Source: Liriodendron chinense
Taxonomy: Eukaryota > Streptophyta > Magnoliopsida > Magnoliales > Magnoliaceae
Direction of reading: 5' to 3'
Assembly (NCBI GenBank): GCA_003013855.2
Contig: PVNU02002850.1
Coordinates: 3,038,001 to 3,102,000, forward strand
DNA length: 64,000 bases
The notes below the pieces were generated by a model. It worked only from the letters and a program-made list of their open reading frames with translations. It did no database searches and was not told the DNA's origin. A program made the position numbers and the translations under genes. Below, one piece after another: positions 53,012 through 64,000 of this stretch. Position 1 is the first letter of the stretch. Each line of letters starts with the position of its first letter.

Positions 53012-54371
53012 TGTTCGCTCGCCTCAAGTGTAAGGCTACGATGTAGTAATAAATCTCGATAAGACCGAGGTCGATCCACAGGGAATTAGAAACAACTTTC
53101 AAACTATTCCAGCAACTCAGTTTGCAATAGATATGAGGATTCAATTGAGCAATTAAATTAAAACAGTAACTTAATGAAAACCAGTAATTTAAGGTACTAA
53201 GGCATTCAAGGATCCACTCGTAGCAATCCCATGTCAATCCAATCAATCCAAGTATAGAGCACAACTAGATTTGAAGTCCTATCTCTCATCTAGTTGGAAA
53301 ATAAAGCATTCAAACACATTCAATTCCATTCAAGTTGAATTTCCAAGTTCTAGTCCCATTCAACACATGTAAATTTCAAAATCATAGCCTTCGGAGTAAC
53401 AGCCATGCCTATGGACTATGGCTTGCTCAAGGGTTACCATAATTTGAATCTAAACAAACATCATATGATAATCTCAGAGAATTGTAAGGAATTCATATCC
53501 GGAGCACAACTCTCATGAAACATCTCAAACTATCAACTTAAGGGACTAAAAGATTAAAAACCCAAACTTGAATTGAAATTACTTGAATTAAACTGAATCA
53601 AGCATGGAAATTGGCTACAAGCTTCACCTCTCAGCCTTAGCTGAGAGATTCTAGCCGAGCATTGTCATACTACCACTAAAACTCATGAAAAAAGCATAAA
53701 AACTAGAAAAATCGGAGTTTGGAGGGTTGCAGACGCTCCACGACGGCTTCCTCTCTCTAGCACCACGTCCCTTAGCTTCTATGATGACCTAAGAAGAGCC
53801 CCTACGTGTCCTTTTATAGTGGGAAATCCCCCTTGTGTCGGAAACATCCAGAACTTGCGTAAGGTTACGCACTGCGCAGAAATTTCGGAGTCCTGATTTA
53901 GAAACTGCATGTTTTGAATATGGCCGACCGGTCGGACGACCGGTCGAACTGGCCGGACGACCGGTCACGACCGGTCGAACCTGTCTTGGAGTCAGTCCAG
54001 CATGCACAGAAACATCTTGCTTTGCTGGCCGACCAGTCAAGACCGGTCAGACCAACTGGTCCTTCCTTCAGTGCTTCCCAATGGTGTCCAGAGGTATGGC
54101 CGACCGGTCGGACGACCAGTCGGACTAGCCATTCTTCTACTTTTCCTTCTTTTCTTCATTCTGTTTTCTTCCTCTTTCTTCTTCCTTCATTTGTCCACCT
54201 TAGACCTTCACTCACAGGTTCTAAATGGACCCTTTTTAGTCTCCAATTGAGTGAAGTCTGCTCTCATCCCTACAATCACAAAACATGCGTTAGATGGGCC
54301 TTTTAAGCATGAAAACCATGCATATAATGCGATGTAATGGGCAATAAAATGTATAAATTAGAGGTTCAACA
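53012..54371 (-). repeat. Athila (minus copy) right LTR (5' LTR)
   Basis: It has the same ends as the left LTR. TATA box at about 53,808-53,822. The GACCGGTC cluster (53,925-54,125) differs in copy number and spacing from the left LTR, including an extra block near 53,950-53,980. Confidence 0.9.
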
Positions 54372-54376
54372 GTTAC
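54372..54376. repeat. Athila (minus copy) right target-site duplication
   Basis: GTTAC follows the LTR end GGTTCAACA and matches 44,823-44,827. Confidence 0.88.
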
Positions 54377-55570
54377 AAACCCTCACACTCTAACCTACTA
54401 AAGGAAAGATTATGACTAAACTCTTACTATTGACAGCTCACTTGTCGGATTGAGCCCCTTTTGTAGCGCTGCTTTGAGTCGCTTCTTCTAGCTCTCCTGT
54501 GCTTGAATTAGCTCATCATGCTCCCTCGATCTTTGTTGCCAATGCTTCAACTCCAATGATTAATTGCCTTACAAATGATATCCCGGTGAGGTGACCAAGG
54601 TGATGGGAGATTAGTTGAATCCTCTACAACTAATAGGAGGATGATTGCATAGAGGGATTCACCCAGAGGATCTCTAAAAGAGGTTTATACTAAGGTTTTA
54701 CCTATAAACATGGTGTCTAAACATCTAGAGATCACAAGAAAATAAGTTCATCTTCATTTGAGCTTTAAATACTCCAACATGTGATAAATCACAAAGAAGA
54801 TGACTTGATTGGGTTAGGATCAGAGCCTAATGATGTTGGTTACAATGGTGGCTTCTAATGCACTAAATTCTCTCTCTAAAGCCCAAGATTCGCGCCACAT
54901 TTATATAAAGTTAAAGCTCCAACGGTTGAAAAATGGGCATCAATGGCTAGTTGTCGACTGGTTAACTTGAGCTATCGATCGGCTGAAATGGGCCGTCAAG
55001 CAGCCGAAAATGGGTGTTGGCAAGTCAAATTTCCCTATGGCTCTCTATTTTAAACCAGCCACAAAATAGCCTGTCGACCTGACCTGTAGGCTGGTCGATA
55101 AGGTCCGTCAACCCGTCGATTTTAACCATCGGCCGGTTGAATTAGGCCTGGACAAATGTCTTCTTTGGTGTCCAACTTTGGCCAATTTCAACCTGTCAAC
55201 CCAATCGGTCGGTCGATAGGTCAGCCTACAACACTATGAGTTCTGTTGTTTGGGGTGTATTTTTACAGCAGCTCATTAACCTCTTAGGCCTTACAAAGGG
55301 TGGTCTTTTAGGACTACTAAGGTCAGTCTATGATGACTAAAAGTATACCTATTAGTTCCAAGTCATTTAGAGATTATGGGTTATTTTGGTTCTAAGTTTT
55401 AGGATCACCAAAGGCACCTCATTTACCTGTTTCTTCTTCCTTGATGCTTCTTATCCACTTGAATCTTCAATTTTTAGCTTGCCAAGGCTTAACCAACATT
55501 ATGATATAAGGACGCATGTGATTGAAAAATAAGGTACACTAGCATACCACAAATAAGTGCACTAACAACT
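54377..55570. other. Unassigned repeat-like sequence
   Basis: No coding frame. The part 54,945-55,230 repeats GTCGACTGG, GATCGGCTG, GGCCGGTTG and GGTCGGTCGATAGG phrases. A minus-strand TATATAAA sits at about 54,900. This recalls the variable block plus TATA arrangement of the Athila LTRs but ends were not found. It continues, across the Athila insertion, from 44,619-44,827. Confidence 0.3.
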
Positions 55571-57255
55571 TTCATGAAACGTCTCTTCACATTCTACAAA
55601 TACAAAGAGATGTGTGTATTGGGGGGGGGCATTATTTACACCTGGCCTAACATTGCTAACATTGCCCAAACCAAGGAGCGAGATGCCACCATGTGTCGGC
55701 ACACTCATATGAAGGTTAAGGAAGAAAGCTACTCACACCTGGAGAAAAGATTACAGAAACCTATTTGCGAAGAACACGTATCTTGACAAGAGTCGAGGCA
55801 CTTAGAAAAGTACACACGACCAAAACCTTAAAAGTAGTCGTCTATCTTATAACATGTGACCGCCAGATGCAAGGCAAGCTCGATTTGTAATGTGTAGAGG
55901 AAACATTATTGGATAATTGCCATTGTTAGATGCTTACTTGGCTAGAAGCTGTATAGAAGGACTTATGCTTAAAGAGTGAGTGAGTGAGTGAGTGAGAGAG
56001 AGAGAGAGAGAGAGTTGCCTTCGGAACATCCCTAAAGACTACAAAATTAGACTTTGAGAGCAAGAAGCTATCTAAAAACAAAGTTATCATCACTTATCTA
56101 AAGGATTTTGGATCTTAATAAAATACATTGCGATGATGCCCCTATCTAATTGGAAGACCTCTTAAGAAAGCTACAAAGTCTTACATACAACCATCGTCTT
56201 ATCCAAACCTATAAAAGAAGTATAGAAAGAAGGGCTCGGGGCCTCATGCCAACACAATCAACACAACTTTTTCAGCTTAATGTTGTGTATCTTTCATCTC
56301 TCATGGACATATATCTCAATTAGTTTAGGTCTAAATCCATTCGCTTCTATCCAACACCATGATACAGAAAGTCCAGAGCATCTAGTTTGGTTTTCGCTTC
56401 TATCTAATGTGTCGCTGCAACAAGCTAGTTAGTTTAGATTAAATATCCATGAACATGTCGTCGAATCCCTCAAAGTCCTAAGTTCTTACTTAGCTATTCC
56501 CCGATTATAACTTGCTGACCAAATACCATGACCGTTTAGATTTTTCACCATTGTCTAGGTTTGGAAGACCATCAGGACTATGGTCGTTTCACTAAATTGA
56601 ACTGCCATCAGTAATTTATTTGACTTTCTTTATTTTATCTTCCAATTGTATTTTATCTATTTCTATATCAATAAAATTGACAAAATCTTCTTTTCCTTAT
56701 TCTCTATGTTTACATTGTTTTGTTGATGAATGTGATTGAGCTTTTACCATTGTCAAAAAAGTTTTTGTTTTCAAGGCGAAAGAATCCATATGAAGGACTA
56801 ACCCTCTCCTTATGAAATTGTTCAATCGATGTCCGAATAGACAACCAATCTTCATAGATTTGATCCTAGCCGATTTATCTTGGTGCCTGGGATCATATGG
56901 CATTTGATTTGATTCTAGTGAATGAGTGTTAAGCTATCCTTTTGAGTCGAAGCACTAAAAGAAAAGGACCGGGAAACGCGGCGGCATAGGAACCACGGGA
57001 CCCAGGAGGGAGAAAGACGATGTACGGGATACGGGATCCTCGTAGTAGGCTGGACCAACATCCAGCCGAGAGAGGGCAGCCTTTAGAAGCAACAGGTTGG
57101 GACAAATACGATCATGGCATGCCCAACACTTACATACTCATGTACACATAATTGAAATTGAGCCATTATTTGCATGTACGGCCACCTGTCCAAAGTTAAT
57201 AGTAGTATTTTCACAATTTCCTTTTGAAGCACCATCATCAAACTGATCAAGAAGA
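55571..57255. other. Intergenic, nothing recognised
   Basis: Only short random frames. A simple repeat lies at 55,976-56,015 and a GC-richer patch at 56,960-57,070 has no identified role. Confidence 0.4.
55976..56015. repeat. GAGT/GA microsatellite
   Basis: About six GAGT units run into about nine GA units. Confidence 0.95.
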
Positions 57256-57257
57256 CA

Positions 57258-57436
57258 CTAGAGCTGTCGTAGACATGGAAATCATTAACTTATGTAGAAC
57301 CTACCATGTTATTCATATGCTATCAAATCCATTCATCATATAGGCCCCGTTAAGATAAAAACATTAATTATAGTATTTTAAAACTGAGGTGGGCCATGCT
57401 AATATACAGGTTTTTAGGTATAATATTTTTTGGCCT
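57258..57436. repeat. Direct repeat, copy 1
   Basis: GTCGTAGACATGGAAATCAT through TTTTAAAACTGAGGTGGGCC to GGCCTGCCCA is repeated at 59,316-59,506 with small differences and one 4-6 bp gap. Confidence 0.8.
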
Positions 57437-57627
57437 GCCCAAAGTGTTAAGTCATCATGATTTTCAGAGAAAGGCAAAACAGGCATGTTATGCACGATGG
57501 AAATCCACGTTGCGATTTCTCCCGCGTTGTTGAAGTTAGGAGTACGTCAGTGTGAAAAGCGATACATGGCAATTGCCATACATAGAGGGAGCAGATTAGG
57601 TGCGGTTCGGCCTCACCCAACATGGCG

Positions 57628-58034
57628 CCACCGTGGCCCACCTTAATGTATGTATTATATATATTTTCAAACCGTCCGTTTTGTGACCTCATTTTAGAGC
57701 AAGAGCCCAAAAAATAAAGCACATATAAATGTCAATTGAACCACACCATAAGAAAAAGTGGCGGTTGATCGATAATGTTTATTTTCCATCTAACTTATTG
57801 ACAAGGTCACATAGCCATGAATGAAGGGAAATAAACAAATATCAGGTTGTTCAAAAACTTTTATGGCTAAGAAGTTTTTAATGGTCAATCACCATCATTT
57901 CATGTCCACCCATGAGATTCAGATCTGCTTATGTTTTGAGCTTGTGCAATACAATGAGCTGGCAAAACGGATGGGCAGAATGAACATACAATACATAGAT
58001 CATGGCGAGGCCCTGATCAGCGGGCCCCACCGTC
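57628..58034. mobile_element. Fold-back MITE 1
   Basis: Left half begins ACCGTGGCCCACCTTAATGTA and the right half is its imperfect inverse, ending CGGGCCCCACCGT. The halves meet near 57,800. No coding capacity. I recognise this family, with GGGCCCACCTTGATG ends, as an abundant magnoliid repeat; this is a memory-based call. Confidence 0.55.
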
Positions 58035-58182
58035 AGGGCTCACCGTGCTGAGTGAGGTCCGGGCATACCTAATCGGCTCCCTTCAGTGAACGCACTTCTT
58101 TTTGGCAGACGAAATTCCGCAAGCTGATTGCGTCCAATCCCTCGCAGGACGTCCTGGCTGGGGAGTAGATTAGGTGTTACCC

Positions 58183-58605
58183 TTACCGTGTGGGGCCCAC
58201 CTTGATGAATTTGTTGTATATACATGCCACCAATCCGTTTCTTTCAGCGTTCTTAAGACGTCATTCCAAAACTTAAAGCAGATAAAAATCTTTGGTAGAC
58301 CATACCACTAAAAAAAGTGGTGAATGATCATTAAGACGTTTTGCAGGCAACAAAGGTTTTGGATCAAGCTAATCTTTGTATTTTTCCCTTCATCCAGATC
58401 TGTTTGACCTTCTAAACGGGTTGGATGAAAATAAACATCATGTATATGCTTACAGTGGGCCCTGGAAAGGTTTTAATGGTGGATGGTCAATCACCACTGT
58501 TTCATGTGGTGGTCCACCTGAGATTTGGATCTATTTAATTTTTGGGACCACATCTAAAAATGGGCTGGAAAACTGATCAATGAACAGCGTGGATATAGGC
58601 ATGAG
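58183..58605. mobile_element. Fold-back MITE 2, right end truncated
   Basis: It begins TACCGTGTGGGGCCCACCTT and shares internal phrases with copy 1 (CTTAAAGCAGATAAA, TCATCCAGATCTG, GGTGGATGGTCAATCACCA). Its right half stops at GGATATAGG before the expected inverse terminus. Confidence 0.55.
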
Positions 58606-58880
58606 CCAAAAATGGAGGTAGATTCAAGGCTCAAGTGGGCCACACCACAGGAAGCAGTGGTGATAATGGCGTCACCGTTGAAACCTTGCTAGTGTTCATA
58701 AGGTCAATATAAAATTGATCGGCAACTTCTCTAGCCATTTGAGAAGTTTTCAACAGTAGGCATTCCATCCTCATCCTCACTGTTTCCTTTGGTGTGATCC
58801 ACATGAGCCTTGTAATTGTCTCTTTTTGGGGGGCATAATCTAAAATGATTTGGCAAAATGGACGGACGGCATTGATAGAG
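58602..58880. mobile_element. Fold-back MITE 3, both ends truncated
   Basis: Left half CATGAGCCAAAAATGGAGG ... GTGGGCCACACCACAGGAA. Inverse half CACTGTTTCCTTTGGTGTGA ... AAATGGACGGACGGC. The central loop is shortened. Confidence 0.45.
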
Positions 58881-59315
58881 GAAGGGGGGGGTGGGGGGTG
58901 TTGCACAAAGCTCCTGCCAGGATTGAGCCCGTCCTGGCTGGGGTAGGACGCAATACGCATTCCACGTCCGAAATTTCTTGAAAACATTGGTTACCCCACG
59001 CAAGGTATGTGCTACCGGCTTTACTTTCGCTAACGCAGGAGAAATGAGAGGGTCAAATCCGACGGCTTGCGTAAGTTGAGTGTTGCCTGCTCTACAATTC
59101 TATTGTCATTTCATCTTACGGTGTTATTTGATACTCTGGCTGTGTACAATGTTTGATACTCAGGCACATGGAAATAGCACACGTAGCAGTATACTAATAC
59201 AAATTAAACAGACTAAATTGTGCAACCCAATTTTTCTAAGTTACAAGACAAAAATTTACATTGGTTGAACAATCAGAACCTCTGATTCTTTAGCACTTGT
59301 TATTTGATACTCTGG
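58881..59315. other. Intergenic, nothing recognised
   Basis: Starts with a G-rich run (58,881-58,900). A phrase TTATTTGATACTCTGGCTGT occurs at 59,126 and again at 59,299, beside direct-repeat copy 2. Confidence 0.4.
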
Positions 59316-59506
59316 CTGTCGTAGACATGGAAATCATTAGCTTTATGTAGAACCTACCATGGTATTCATATGCTATCAAATCCATTCATCTTACACGCCT
59401 CGTTAGGATAAAAGCATTAGCCAATAATTATAGTATTTTAAAACTGAGGTGGGCCATAATATGCTAATATACGGGCTTTTAGATATAGCCTTTTCTGGCC
59501 TGCCCA
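59316..59506. repeat. Direct repeat, copy 2
   Basis: Partner of 57,258-57,436, same orientation, 2.06 kb apart, flanking the fold-back cluster. Confidence 0.8.
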
Positions 59507-59546
59507 CTAAGCCCAGCTTTATGGATTGGGTCTCTATTTAAATTAA

Positions 59547-60529
59547 GGGCCGGTTTGGATACTACCAAATAAGTTACTTTTGGACTGAACTTAAGCCGTT
59601 AAGTTACTTTTGGCACCTAAGTTTGTTTGGTAAGTATAATTGAAAAGTAACTTATCTCTTAAAACTTACTTATCTTGATAAAAATTATTTTTTTAGCTTT
59701 TTGACTTTTGACTTTTTTACTTATCTCTCTTTTGCTCTGCCTTTTTTTTTTAATTTTTTTTATTTTGGGTCAGTACACACCCACTGTTAGTCACCCTCCA
59801 ATGTTAATTAACCACCCTCCAATTTGGTTTTTCTACTTATCTCTCTCAGGTCATGCTACATATCAAAGTTCTCTTGGTTCACTCAATTACTGCTCTCTCA
59901 TACCGTCCATATCAAAGAAGGCCCCACATGATGGATTGTCCCATCAAAGGTGGGGCTCACATAGTTGATGGCCCACATCAAAGATGGGCCCTACATTAAT
60001 TGGTGCAAGATCCAATCCACCAATTAGGTTGATCTGATCTTCTATATTTTTCCCAAAAATGGTTCTAGTCCACTCACCATGTGGATCGACTATTGGAAAC
60101 AAGTGAATGAGTTAGAAAACTTCAGCCCAAGTCTTCCAGAGCTGTACATTTTTTTGCAGACTATGGCCCACCTGACCAGTGGATCAACCTGATTTTTGTG
60201 CCAGGGCATCCATATAGTGGTCCCATTCTGATGGATGGAATGTATCTCGGACCAATCATGCCATGCTAAACATGAGCTTTATTGCACGCACGTGGGATTA
60301 GAAAACTGCCTCAATGCTTAGCTTTTTCTTTTCATGTCAATACGTTGCTTATTATATGTAGATTTGAAATTTTCTTTCTATAGGTTACTCGTCAATGTGT
60401 TATTACCAAACATACTTATTTACTTATAGGCTGAGAAGTATGTTGTTTACCAAACATACTTATCTGCTTGATAAGTAAAAACCAAGATAAGTAGCTTATC
60501 TTAAGTAACTTATAATCCAAGCGAGCCTC
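59547..60529. mobile_element. hAT-like MITE, about 980 bp
   Basis: Left end GGGCCGGTTTGGATACTACC and right end inverse GAGGCTCGCTTGGATTATAA form imperfect terminal inverted repeats with the RGGCYSGYTTGGAT form common in plant hAT-type MITEs. Subterminal AAGTTACTT/AAGTAACTT motifs recur on both sides. A clear 8-bp duplication was not found. No transposase is encoded; the interior has non-coding sequence including part of a GTGGGCCC minisatellite. Confidence 0.5.
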
Positions 60530-60750
60530 AAATAAGTTACTTTTTCTACTTACAGTAGTAGATAAGTAACTTATTTTAGATAAGTACCTCAGCTAATATT
60601 TGTACATTTTTTACTTTTTCACGAGTTGCTGAAAAGAGGAATAGAAGAGGTGAAAGAGAGAAAAAGGATAAGCATGTTATTTACCATCAAGGCAGCCCCA
60701 CATGAGTAGACAGTGTTGGTGTGCACGGTGGGTATATGTGACGGCAGTGG

Positions 60751-61117
60751 TATTGAAGGTGGCCCCCACATGATGGATAATAACATTGACGATTGGCCCT
60801 ACTTGATAGATGACCAACATCAAATGCAGGCCCTACATAATGAATGGTGCACATTAAAGGTCAAGCCATGATGATGAATTGCCCACATCCAAGGTGGGCC
60901 CTGCATTATGGACGGCCCACACAATGAATGGTCCACATCAAAGGTTGGCTCCACATTGAAGGTGGGGCCCACATGATGGACAATCCACATCAAAGGTGGA
61001 CTCCACATGATGGGCAATTAATAATGGTGGGCTCCACATGATGGATGTGATCCACATTAAGGTGGGCCCCACATGATGGATAGTCCACATCAAAGGCGGG
61101 CTCCGCATGATGGACAA
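60751..61117. repeat. Minisatellite, about 35-40 bp units
   Basis: Units of the form GGTGGGCCCCACATGATGGA then YRRTCCACATCAAA recur about nine times with variable truncation. A shorter stretch of the same motif lies at 59,915-59,995 inside the hAT-like MITE. Confidence 0.8.
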
Positions 61118-61243
61118 GAAAGAAGAGCAGAAGAATTAAAACTAAATAAATGAGGAAATTGTTGTCTTACGCGCGTGGTCGTGTAGCATAAGATGTCTTG
61201 GGCATGGGCAAACAACCCTATTTTTTGCGAGATTTGGGGTTAA

Positions 61244-61260
61244 GGCCTATAAATACCCCT
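61244..61260 (+). promoter_or_regulatory. Possible TATA box
   Basis: GGCCTATAAATACCCC is followed by plausible leader sequence with CACTTGAGCATTAG. No gene follows that I can identify. It may be a promoter remnant or part of an unrecognised LTR. Confidence 0.25.
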
Positions 61261-64000
61261 TGAGGTCTCTCACTTGAGCATTAGTTGATCAAGAATTTCA
61301 ATTTGTCAGAGTCTACTTCGAAGGTTTGAGAGGTACGAAGGAAGACTCACGTATCTACTCGATTCTGGGAGAAATGCAGTAAGTGCATCCTGGGAAAAGA
61401 GAGAAAGGCGAAAGAAGAAGTGTTGTGTTGCTGGTGCAAGGGCCTTATGTGACCGCTTAAAACCCTAATGTTTTTCATGGTTGTGTAAAACTCCCTCTTC
61501 CTACATATGTTGTTCTGCAAAAGGGATTTTCAGGAGCGTGTTATTTGAAGTTAAAGCTCCGCTGACACTTCATCTCAAGACAAAAATAAAGGCTTAGTTC
61601 TAGATGAAGCAAATACAGTTCTGGAATACAGAATTCGAACAATTTCTTTGCCACTTCAGCGGACCTTATACAGAACCAAAATGCTGCCGAAATTATCTTT
61701 TAGCAATTTTTGTTGTATATTCAATTGCATTTTATTTTGGAAACAAGGGATGTAATGAACGGAATGTAAAAGAACCCTTATTCATATTAATGAATTAATT
61801 GGTGATGAATGTCTTCCACTTAATATCTTTTGTTAGTTATTAGAATGCAAATACCTCGATCAACCAAATAGCATTTTGTTATGTCAACATGAAGTTTAAA
61901 GTCTTTCAAGCTAAGGGTCGAAGAGCCCCACCTATTTATGTTTTTAGGAATCTCAATCCATGGGACATCAATCACCCAACTATTTTTACTAGTGTTTTAT
62001 AATACATGATGCATGATGTAGACACTCCACCTGAATCATGAGATACTACTACCTAACTGTTCGGTTATGCATTGATAAAACCGCACTTAGAACCCTTGAT
62101 CACCATTGGACACCTAAGAAAATTCAAAGGTAGAACCCCTGGCCCGTCCCAAACTAGACTACTGAGCCTAATTAAGAGATTCCCAACTCCTAGTTCTTTA
62201 ATAAGAACCATTGATCAACACTCACTAGAGTCCACAACCCAAGAAGTGTTTTGATAAAACCGCACTTGTCCGCAAAAGAAAGCTTCGCAAGACAACCAGG
62301 AAAAAAAAGACATTAGGCTTACACCTTCCTTAAAGGGTAATGAACGATTTGGATCACCAATCACCAACCCTATAAGCTAAAAGTCTGCTTTACAAGAGAC
62401 AAAAGAAAAGGGGAAAATGTTGGAGAAATGTCGTTGGGCCAAAACACAAGATTAACATACCGTTGATCGGTTGACGGCCACCTGACACTCTTTCCACCAA
62501 CCGAAATCTATATCCCCTCTTACAGATCTTGCATGATAAAAAAACTAAGTGTCTATTGTCGACTCACGACGAGCCCATGATTTTTATCTATAAATTCGAC
62601 CCTTAGCACTCAATGAAGCAATGGTAACATGTCCCAAGAGACTAAAGATACGTTACAAAATGAGTCAAGAAAAGGGACTCTACCTTCTAAAACCTGAAAA
62701 CTTTCACATAAATGCCTAAATCCCGCTCAACCTAGTGAAGTCATCTTTGGAAAGTCAATCCATCAAAGAATGTCAGCCAAACCCGAAATAGGGCAAGAAT
62801 CAAGGACATCCGACTATCCATTTTGAATAAAAGAGGTGTCTGATTTTTCTCTTTCTTTCTCACATCTCAATCAAGCTTAAAATGCAATCCATTCCACACA
62901 TTCCCAGCATACTATCTATCATCATCTACAGTTATGCTTATGTGCATCTTTTTATCTATCTTGTTCGCTTGCCTAGGGTCTCTTAATTCCACGTGGCAAG
63001 GTTAAGATTTATTTTATTTTTGCATACCCAGTCCTCTTATAGGACTAAGTGAATCATGGCTAGACATATAATACCACCGCAAATTTAAATTCCCTTAAAA
63101 GTTGCATATCCCGTAAAATAGAGACTGCACATTATGCAGATAGAAGAGGGTGTGTAACCCCTTCCTCTTCAATAACTGAGAACCTTACCTAGACCTTTGC
63201 AATCGTAGGCCCATTATAGGAGTCATTTGGATAAGGGGATTTCACAATCTCCCAATCTCGAGTCAAATCTACAAGCTCTAGCCAACTGTGGATACAAGCA
63301 AGTCTGATCAACTAATGGCAACTCCAAAAATTCAAACATACCCTTTTCTGGTCACCTACTAAGGAACAACGTGTAGCCAAATCAAATCATAAACACCTCA
63401 CCCTATGCCAAAGAGTCGTGCATGCTAGTTTCCTCCTCTCCTCACGAAGGACTGCATCAGGATGGGAGTCGAGCCCACGGCCGAATGGCCGAGATTGGCC
63501 CAAAATGGACTACAGTTCTGTTGATCCATAAAGTTAATCATCTTCGGTTTGCATTAATGGCCTCCTCAAATTTTGCCTTTGGACTTTTATGGTTCTAAGA
63601 TCAGCCTGAGAGTGGCATTGTCGGAATGTTACATGTTAGGTAGTCCTGGAGACCTGGACTATGGAGTAAGGATACGAGTAGACATGTCATCTAATTAGCT
63701 GATCCGACCTGCTAGATTTCTCTTAAACAATTTGTCCTCTCCGTATGACTACATTGGCAAGCATTAAATCATATAATACTTTTGGTCAAAGCAAATATTG
63801 AAGTCAAGAGTAGTTCCAATCATGTTTGTGGTGGGATGGCTACACATTTTTATTTTACTTTTGACTGAGATATAAATATAACTATCTAAATATTTACAAA
63901 GTAGAGCCTTATAATTACCACGTACAATAGATACCCAGTAACTATCCATATACCATTTAAACGTAACATAAATGATCACTCTAGTGCAATAAGTAAGATT
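61261..64000. other. Intergenic, nothing recognised
   Basis: Frames are short (71 codons or less), AT-rich and without motifs. The phrase TTTTGATAAAACCGCACTT occurs at 62,072 and 62,251, about 180 bp apart, hinting at a decayed short duplication. Confidence 0.4.

Larger units (their letters stand above)
44828..54371 (-). mobile_element. Complete Athila-type Ty3 retrotransposon, coding-dead
   Basis: A 9.5-kb element with LTRs 44,828-46,223 and 53,012-54,371 and 5-bp GTTAC duplications. Its primer site TGGCGCCGTTGCCGGGGA on the minus strand is the one typical of Athila elements. Order on the minus strand is 5' LTR, gag, protease, RT, RNase H, integrase, 1.27 kb non-coding, polypurine tract, 3' LTR. 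All domains are recognisable but every one is interrupted by stops or frameshifts. The LTRs look about 2% different by rough count over the first 160 bp. Confidence 0.92.

Noticed and set aside
58631..59003. Minus frames over fold-back MITE 3
   Set aside because: Overlap inverted-repeat DNA and a G-rich run; no protein family signal.
1..64000. CRISPR arrays, bacterial defence islands or operons
   Set aside because: Tandem arrays found are retroelement or minisatellite repeats; gene structure and elements are those of a plant nuclear genome.

Overview
The window is repeat-dense nuclear DNA of a flowering plant. It has intron-bearing genes, nested Ty3/gypsy LTR retrotransposons, plant-type MITEs and no bacterial gene organisation. 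A cluster of fold-back elements near 57.6-58.9 kb has the GTGGGGCCCACC-type ends that I associate with magnoliid genomes (Magnolia or laurel relatives). That host assignment is tentative.

Layout: (1) 1-5.6 kb has fragments of an unrecognised gene, the best piece being a 410-codon exon with internal protein repeats, plus a LINE remnant. (2) 5,668-36,729 is an old minus-strand LTR element (element 1) with 3.2-kb LTRs and a 1.9-kb internal region without intact genes. Its second LTR is split by (3) a 23.1-kb minus-strand Tat/Ogre-type retrotransposon at 11,790-34,911, with 5-bp target duplications TTGTC on both sides. (4) 36,727-43,363 is a plus-strand Athila-type element that has lost its 5' LTR and part of gag. 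It is fused directly to the broken end of element 1. (5) 43,364-44,618 is an older related LTR fragment. (6) 44,828-54,371 is a complete but coding-dead Athila-type element on the minus strand, flanked by GTTAC duplications. (7) 54.4-64 kb is intergenic: unassigned sequence, a microsatellite, three fold-back MITEs, a hAT-like MITE, a 37-bp-type minisatellite and one possible promoter.

The most interesting unit is the Tat/Ogre element. In the sense (minus) direction it has gag, a repeat-rich linker, protease, reverse transcriptase, a degenerate gypsy RNase H, a second archaeal-type RNase H and integrase. Between integrase and the 3' LTR lies 11.4 kb carrying two intron-containing genes on the opposite (plus) strand. 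One is a plant mobile domain (PMD) gene and the other a PMD/DUF7745-like gene. A candidate plus-strand promoter precedes them at 16.55-16.64 kb. A near-palindromic GGCGGCC/GGGCCGCCC motif occurs near this promoter, near the LTR TATA box and at the head of the second antisense gene. The LTR also carries a W-box-like TTGAC minisatellite just upstream of its TATA box.

Most elements are inactive. The Tat element has few pol stops and nearly identical LTRs, so its insertion looks recent, but gag and the PMD gene are broken. All family calls come from reading motifs by eye; no database search was run.
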